Shown here: positions 55,505 through 61,824 of the stretch, in pieces
Layout of the letters: the number at the start of each line of letters is the position of its first letter
Numbering within the stretch: position 1 is the stretch's first letter
NCBI GenBank assembly: GCA_033297075.1
Contig: MU858255.1
Coordinates: 1-61,824, forward strand
DNA from: Rhypophila decipiens
Lineage: Eukaryota > Ascomycota > Sordariomycetes > Sordariales > Naviculisporaceae
Reading direction: 5' to 3'
Length of the DNA stretch: 61,824 nucleotides
Translations under genes and position numbers: made by a program
Notes under the pieces: model-generated
The model's input: only the letters and a program-made list of their open reading frames with translations
What the model was told of the DNA's origin: nothing
The model's database searches: none

Positions 55505-57670
55505 TCAAGGAGAGCGCAGCCACGATCTGGTGGCCATTCTACCCGCCCTCAGCTCCAAATGGTCATCCATCGGGACGACAGAACGAACAACCATGCTCTT
55601 GTCCATGCCAACAAGTAAAACCTTGACTGAAGCGACCTCGTTTATAGCGTCCTGGTCCAATCGACTCGAGATAATACCTTGAAAGCATTCAACCAAATAC
55701 AGGATATCATTCCTCCAGCCATGGAGACCGGTCTCAAAGTGAGAAACTCCGTCAATGATGCAGCAGACCGGGTACTCTGGACCTAGCTGGCCCAGTATTC
55801 GCTCAAACATGAAGCACAAATCGTCCAGTCCAAGGTCGAGAAATGCGTCAGGATTGTGCGCCTGGAACTTTCTGGTGCGTTGTGAGAGGTCCGAAATCTG
55901 GGGTGGTTCATCATACGGCCATTGGGCCAGGAGTTGGTCAACCAAGCTTCTGATCAGCCCTTCCGGTCCCAAGAGCCCGCTGCCATTTGCCAGAGAGAGA
56001 TGGTTTCCGCAGAAGAAAAACAAGGCTATCTCAGGATGGTTACCGAATGGCATTAGCGGTGTGTTTTGGCCATCGTCTGCCGCGGCGGCCATGAGCGTTT
56101 CCGCCAGACAAGCACAGACAACTGACATCGAGGAGACTTATCCAATACTATGGTCCTTGCAATGGCCGTCCACCAGCAACATATCTGAGCCCGGCTCCCA
56201 CAGCCACATCATAAATCGAGGCACGGTCAAAAGATATTGGGCTTGCGCAACGGCCGTCGTACTGAAGCTGTGATATTTCCGGCGGATCAGATACAAGTCT
56301 TGGGCTGGGACAGCTTGCTGTTTATTGGAGCAAACTGTGATGGGTACGGTGACTTGGACAGCAACTCCAATCTGTCTGTTCCTTGCTTGTCTTGACTCTC
56401 TGTGGAGTTCTGGTCGGGCTTGTTGAATTTCTGACGCAATGGCCCGGCAACGCAAGATTTCCTCCATGGATATGTAGCAAGTGTTGGCCATTTTGGTCAA
56501 GTGATCGATATGCTGTCTCAGCCAGGTGTTCTCTTGCCACAGAGTTTCAACACTTTTATCCCTCTCAAGTCGTAAGTTTTCCAGTAGCGGTTCAAGAGTG
56601 TGCATAGCGGTCGTTATGTGACCGCCGACATTCGCGTCCATCTCTGTAACTCGCTGTATCATAATCTCCACCTTCTCCAACGTGATCTGAGAGTGGTTGG
56701 ATGTCTGCGCGATTCGTTTCGAGTCCAACTGCCGCTGGCACATGAGAAGCCGTCTTTCAGCCTCCGTAATTGGTCTCAGGATGTTTTCCCCCTCGGCAAG
56801 ACTGTCTCCAAATATGCTTTTGCAGTGCTTTTTGATTGCTGAACAGTTGGCCCGACGAAGAAGAACGTCTATCAGTTGTGGTAGAGATTTTGTGAGTTGG
56901 TAGTAGAGACCACCCAGACAACGTAACAGTGACTCCTCATTGGGATAAATTCCCCGAAGCGTTTCGGCCATCTTGATGGTCTGTGGTATGTTTTCAAAGG
57001 CCTCGAAAATCTTCTCGCAGGTATCCGAACGTCGCTGGACTGCCTGTGGGTCAGGTAGGAAAGATTAGTGCCCATGACGTCGTACTAAGATTCTCAAAGA
57101 AAGGCAACACTCTCTTACATGGAAGATGATCTTTATGGCGCCTTGTAAAAGTCCGGCACCATTTTCTTGTGGGAGGGAGTCGATAAGTGGCATCACAGCC
57201 CGAGAGATGCTTGCGCCATGTCGAAGCGCTCGACGGACTGGGTTCTTCTGGCCCTTCTCTTCATACACGCGTCGTGCATCTCTTAGCTCTTCAATAACAT
57301 GGTCCCAGGAACACAGTTCTTGCTAGGTTGTACAAGACAAGTTTTCGGTGTGGTATCGTGCAATAGCCTCCTTCAGAGCACTGAAAGGCTGGGATAAGCC
57401 ATCTGTTATACCCGTGCTTGGACAATGTGTGGATGGTATGATGAACAGTTTTTCCTACCTATCATCTAGTGACAGAACAAGCTGAGCGGTTTCGGCAACG
57501 TAGACTGGGGTGGAGAGCGGTGGTGTGGTTATGCCGCTGCATTGTACCATGTTAGTTGTGCAGTATGATTTGAACCAGGTTGAGAAAGTCGACTGTTCAT
57601 CTTTGTCGTCCATTCGCTGCTTTAGAGTTGGTGGGAGATTTCGTTCGACCTCGCTTGCCTCACTATCCAT
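55505..57670 (-). pseudogene. STAND-type (DUF7708-like) regulatory gene with two in-frame stops
   Basis: The protein resembles the N-terminal half of fungal NLR/STAND proteins. Order: a start exon (MDSEASEVERNLPPTLKQRM), ELCSWDHVIEELRDARRVYE, the DUF7708-like helical core (LLQGAIKIIFHAVQRRSDTC restored across an intron ending CCCACAG, then YYQLTKSLPQLIDVLLRRAN), a coiled-coil region and a beta/loop region ending MLLVDGHCKDHSIG. A NACHT-like nucleotide-binding-related region follows (ALFFFCGNHLSLANG, CCIIDGVSHFETG, VKVLLVGMDKSMV). TAA at 56140-56138 (after DHSIG) and TAG at 57325-57323 (before QELCSW) interrupt a frame that continues on both sides. The junction between the first exon and the next also does not phase. 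No WD40, ankyrin or TPR repeats follow. It was probably a cell-death or allorecognition regulator and is now likely inactive. Confidence 0.72.
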
Positions 57671-58076
57671 CTCTGTCCGATTTGTTTAGTATCTTGGCTT
57701 AGAATGGTGGCACTTGATGCAGACTTGCAAAGATACAAATCATGGTGCAAGAAGAGAAAATGTCGACATCTGTAGAGATGGAAGCCTGCCCCTCCTCGTC
57801 AAAGCGGAAAGAATTCTTAGTGTCCCGTGAAGGGGAAAGCCGTATTCCGTGGAACATATACCGTAACAGCTCCAACTCGAGCAGGACCATTGGGAAGTCG
57901 CCTCCGTCAAGTCCTAGAAACGCCGTTCAAACCAGACCAGGGTGGCCTAGCATAGTCAAACCAATATTTTCCACCAGTGCTCGCGGTCCACTGCTGCGAT
58001 GTTGATGCACTACGAGAACCAGAGTAACACCAACTGTTGTGTTGCTTCTGAACGCTGCAGTCGAGAAAAGAAACGA
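57671..58076. other. intergenic, weak coding look on minus strand
   Basis: A minus-strand run near 57890-57699 (LELELLRYMFHGIRLSPSRD) looks mildly coding but has no recognised domain. It could be a distal exon of the small gene at 58.1-58.4 kb. Confidence 0.35.
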
Positions 58077-58369
58077 CTAAGCGTGAGTCGGGAAGCCGCA
58101 GACCATACTACCGGGCCGAAAGCCAGTTGCTACACGAAGGCGTTGGGAATGCCAGTGAGCCCCGTCACGTTGGCATGATGAGTCTGTGTGCTGTATCTCA
58201 ACATCGGGGAGCGACGTTAGTACCTCAGGCGGCCGCGCGTCACGGCATACTCGATCAAACACTTACAGTCCGACTGATCAAGAATCATTTGCCTGAGCCA
58301 AAACAACCAGGCAATGATGGTGGTGGCAAGGAGGCAAACGATGTCGCACAGGTTGTCAAGCAAACCCAT
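58077..58369 (-). CDS. possible small membrane protein
   Basis: Tentative. From ATG 58369 the sequence reads MGLLDNLCDIVCLLATTI-IAWLFWLRQM, a single transmembrane helix with flanking charges. A strong donor (GTAAGT at 58266) follows, with a branch-like GTACTAACG and an acceptor CACAG near 58184. Exons 58369-58267 and 58183-58077 join in frame to 69 residues. No family recognised, and further downstream exons are possible. It lies between the STAND-type and AAA+ genes. Confidence 0.3.
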
Positions 58370-58874
58370 TGAGCTCTCGCCGGACCTTGCGAGGTTGTAT
58401 TGAGCCGAAGTATACGATGTGCGTGACTGCTATCAGGGGCCGCAGTTGGCTCCCACATTACAACATATGGTAAAACAGACCCGGGTAACTGCTTTGCTCT
58501 CGGCCGACTAGGCTCGGTGAAGCGGCAAGTAACATAATCTCCATTTTTGGGAGCGACACAGGCATCCTTTTCCCAGCCTGCGCAGTAGGTCCCAGAAGGC
58601 AGAACCGCCCAAGTGTGCCTCATGTCAGCTTCTAGGTAGAGGCGACACGCATGGAGTTTTTCTTGTCTTCACCCCATCCTGTCGCCGGGTTCTTTCTATA
58701 TTCTCCTCCGCTTTATACCGTCTACAGAGGTCATCTTCGGAATTGTTCTAGTGACCAAAAGTTCCTGGACGTCAATAAGACAAGGGATAGTCCCTGACGC
58801 CGCAGTTGTCGGCTTCTCGAGTTTACTATTGATCCCCTTTGTTTTCAATTCATCTGACCTGACAGTAGTCCGTT
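58370..58874. other. intergenic between small minus-strand gene and AAA+ gene
   Basis: A minus-strand ORF here (58623-58285, containing WEKDACVAPKNGDYVTCRF) overlaps the small gene in another frame and has no recognised domain. The rest is presumed divergent promoter. Confidence 0.4.
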
Positions 58875-61824
58875 ATGGCTGAGTCCATCTCCCAGATATT
58901 CAGTGACCAGACAGTCCGGGAACGGTCTCCGTCAGGAGGGCAAGATGAACCAACGGAAGCTGCAGAAATTGACGGGAAAGACAATGACAAAGTTGTTAGG
59001 ACCAAGGAAACCTCTGGGGAAAATGGAGGCTCTGATGATGAAAGATGCCGCCCAGCCTGAGCATGCGGCTAATGACAGTGAGCATATCTCCAATCCATTT
59101 CTTGTGAAGTCCCTACTACAGAAACTAACCTGCGAATACGTACAACTTGGACCGAAAGACTCCAAAAGAGAGTCCCGGGAGGAGTCAAGTCGCGTCATTA
59201 CTTATGACTTCATCAAAGATATGACTTCGCGGCTTAAAGCAATCGAGGACATCGTGACGCCGTCGGAGAAACCAGTTGCCCAAGGAACAGAGCCAGCGGA
59301 GGCAGAAAATAGACCCAGGCCTGTCACTCCCTCTGGCAAAATGGTTGCTGAGGTCCGGGACTGCAACTGGGAACAGTTCAAGAACAGGTTCTCGGTCGAC
59401 GAAGCCGTCTACACAATCGAAACACTCTCAGCCTTGGACTCGGACGATCTTGATGACCAGATGGAAAGAGAACAAATTGCACGCATACCCAAGCACTGGA
59501 GAGACGACTTTGAGAGCGAAAGGCAAAGGGTTAGATGGCGAAATCCCTCCATGGAGGACATGGTTGGTAGGGCGCTCATTCTCGAAAGGATCAGAATCAA
59601 TTCTCCACATATAAGGTCATTCCTCGCGAGAGCTACTGGAGAGACGTCCCTTATCAAGAACCCACATGTGTTCCTCAGACCCTTTCGGTTCTTGATACAC
59701 TAGCATGAAAAGCTGGAAGCGGAATTCCTCTCCCTGGAGCAGAATCTAGCCACAAACACCGACAGCGCCGAACTCAATCCGCCACCCTTGTTCCAAGACA
59801 TCCTCAAACAAGGACGAGAAGAGACCAACGTACCGGCTGGAACAGACGACAGTTCGAGCACAGAGCATCAGAAGGAGGATGAGTCGGAGCACACTATGTT
59901 GGAACATATCAAGTGCTACATCGATTTCGCCCGAACCAAGCTGAAGGGACCCTTCCATGCCTTTGATGACCTCGATTTTCTGGGTCGCCCAAAAATCCGC
60001 TATCAGGACCTCTCGTCGCTGTTTCGCATTGGGGAGCTCGCGTTTGAGGAAATTGACAAAAACAACGCCCAGTCGGAAAACAACGGAAAGCCCGGTTCTA
60101 CTCAACATGCTGGGCCGCCGAGACTATTAGTCTGGAGAGTCATGGCTATAGAGCCAGAAACCGTTGACTGGGTAGTATATAACCCTCAAAGGCCTTCTTA
60201 TCTTCGGCGAAACGCCAAGATGGACATGGATAAACAGGACAAGTTCAAGGTTCTGGGGTACCAGCTTGATTGGAACGGCGACTCGTTTGCCCCCGAGGAT
60301 GCATCTTTCTGGTTTGACCGGTATGAAGGGGAGAAGGAGGTATCGAAACTTAGTCTTTTCCCAGCTCGATTCCATCCTGAACACAAGGCTCTCCTCAGTC
60401 GCCTGAGCGCAAGAGGAGACAGGTTTCAGGAGTTCTTGAAGAACAGCCACCTCGCCATGTCATACGATGGTTGGACCCTAACAGTCAAGCCCTTTGGGTG
60501 GCTGATCAAGGATGAGGATGGAAAGGATCAAGGAGCCGAGTACATATCGAGCGATGTCATTATCGACTTCAAGGAGGCTGTTTGTGCCCATCCGTCATGG
60601 GAGCCTGACTTTGTCGAGTTCGGCCTCAACAAGACTCGTATTCTCCCCATGGCAAAACAGAAGGACTGTTTCCCCTTGGTCTGGTGGATTGATGGGGAAA
60701 GATCGGGGAGCTGGAAGCAGCTGAATGACATTGTTGTTGTGGATGATGCCATTACTTCGGTGCAATGGGCCAATCTTGCCACAACCGACGATTTCCTCTT
60801 TGACGAGGAGGTGAGAGCAGTGGAAAGACAAGGCGCGAACGAAAAGCTGACAGCCGATGACCTCGCTCTCTTGCCCGAAAGGATCTTCGCCTACTCACTG
60901 AAAGACCGAAAGTTCATCAACGGCAACATCAATTGCATGAGGGAGCCCAAACAGATGAGTGATCCCTTTGGTGAGCTTCAGATCCCAGAACGTCACAAAC
61001 GCCTGATTCGGGCGACTGTCCAGGACCACCTCGAACGCAAGAGAGTTGAGCGAGAATTAATCGGGCAAGGACGAGAGTGTTTGGAGCAGGATTTTATCCG
61101 TTAGTATCTCATCATTAGATTCCCAGTCACCGATTCCCTAAACAGACCAAGTCTTTGTCTGATCAGCTCACTTTTTAACATGTTGAATCGCACAAAACAG
61201 GCCACAAGTGAAAGGGTTTAACTTTTCTCCTTCACGGAGCCCCAGGAACTGGCAAAACGGCGACGGCCGAAGCCGTAGCCTACTCTCATTCCAAGCCACT
61301 CTATTCCTTAGGTTGTGGTGATCTTGGCACAGGTCCGAGTACGGTTGAATCAAATCTTTCGGAGATCTTCAGACTGGCCAACCTCTGGGACTGTGTGCTA
61401 TTACTAGACGAAGCGGACATATTTCTGTCACATCGGGCTAAGAAGGATGACAATCTCCAGCGCAACGCCCTAGTTTCCAGTAAGCCTAACATTTATTTCT
61501 TTGAGTGCCAGTCTCAACCTACTGTCATCATGCTAGGTCCTGACCAGCGCCTCCCGCAGTCTTTCTACGAACCATGGAGTACTACCCAGGACTCCTATTT
61601 CTCACCACTAATCGTGCTGGCGCACTGGACGAAGCCTTAAGCTCACGGGTGCATGTGAGCATCAACTTCCCCGATCTCAATAGAGATCAGACCATGGCCT
61701 TGTTTCGAATGAACATCAGACGCCCCAAGAGGAACGCGGAGCAGCGTGCCAGTATACCGGGACAGCCCAAGCTGGAAATCAACACAGACGAGATCGAAGA
61801 GTTTGCTCGGGACGAATTCGACAA
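58875..61824 (+). pseudogene. AAA+ ATPase with N-terminal DUF7025-like region, broken by three lesions, 3' end outside window
   Basis: Large fungal ATPase of the group with a DUF7025-like domain followed by an AAA+ module. The N-terminal acidic region starts at ATG 58875. The DUF7025-like part runs about 59788-60900 (LEHIKCYIDFARTKLKGPF, LSSLFRIGELAFEEIDKNN, GPPRLLVWRVMAIE, CFPLVWWIDGERSGSWKQL). The AAA+ module has Walker A HGAPGTGKTATAEAVA at about 61233-61280, Walker B CVLLLDEADIFLSHR at about 61393-61437, sensor-1 LFLTTNRAGALDEAL, and an intron (GTAAGC...CCGCAG, about 61481-61556) that restores LVSIFLRTMEYYPG. Lesions: a one-base frameshift at about 59040-59060, TAG at 59701-59703 within an otherwise continuous frame (FLIH-stop-HEKLEAEF), and an extra T in the run at 61223-61226 just before Walker A. 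The gene continues past the window end. Confidence 0.8.

Noticed and set aside
58285..58623. 112-residue minus-strand ORF with several cysteines
   Set aside because: Overlaps the small TM model in another frame and lacks a signal peptide or known domain.
1..61824. CRISPR arrays, bacterial operons, ribosome binding sites, riboswitches
   Set aside because: The window is eukaryotic nuclear DNA with spliced genes; no spaced identical repeats of CRISPR type were found.

Overview
The window is nuclear DNA of a filamentous ascomycete (Pezizomycotina, perhaps Sordariomycetes; I cannot name the species). The evidence is short GT-AG introns (about 50-80 nt, often with a CTAAC-like branch site), two HET-domain genes, mannitol-1-phosphate dehydrogenase, a secreted tyrosinase, a GPI-type cysteine-rich wall protein and an intron-containing tRNA-Pro(AGG). 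Exon boundaries were placed by hand from splice signals and reading frame, and should be read as models.

Left part (1-19.7 kb). An AT-rich end with a 22-bp tandem repeat is followed by about 6.7 kb without a convincing gene. Then comes a conserved block in which every gene reads open: mannitol-1-phosphate 5-dehydrogenase, the COPI coatomer beta' subunit (11 exons), a Sec14/CRAL-TRIO lipid-transfer protein, an MDP-1-like HAD phosphatase (minus strand), a type I extradiol-dioxygenase/VOC protein, and tRNA-Pro with a self-complementary intron.

Middle (19.7-45.8 kb). Accessory-type DNA holds two HET-domain genes, an opine-dehydrogenase-like gene stopped by one nonsense codon, a frameshifted unknown ORF, a secreted Ser/Thr-rich protein, a 14-helix MFS exporter, and a very long alpha/beta hydrolase whose nucleophile serine position is aspartate. 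It continues with a secreted tyrosinase, a small secreted cysteine-rich defensin-like peptide, a decayed copy of the tyrosinase gene tail, a GPI-type cysteine-rich protein and a protein with seven hydrophobic segments.

Right part (45.8-61.8 kb). This holds a fructosamine-kinase-like gene with one frameshift, an intact FAD monooxygenase, a TM-anchored unknown gene next to an array of 9-bp CCGA repeats, and a badly damaged cytochrome P450. It ends with an intact lipocalin-like protein, a STAND-type (DUF7708-like) gene with two in-frame stops, and an AAA+ ATPase gene with two frameshifts and one stop that runs off the window.

The strongest overall signal is the contrast between a fully open conserved block on the left and an accessory block on the right. 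In the accessory block HET, STAND and AAA+ genes (families tied to fungal allorecognition and NLR-like immunity) lie among metabolic and secreted-protein genes, and many genes carry only one or a few inactivating lesions. All four clean nonsense codons could come from a C-to-T change at CpA, the context preferred by RIP. No secondary-metabolite backbone enzyme (PKS, NRPS, terpene synthase) was seen, so I do not call a biosynthetic cluster.
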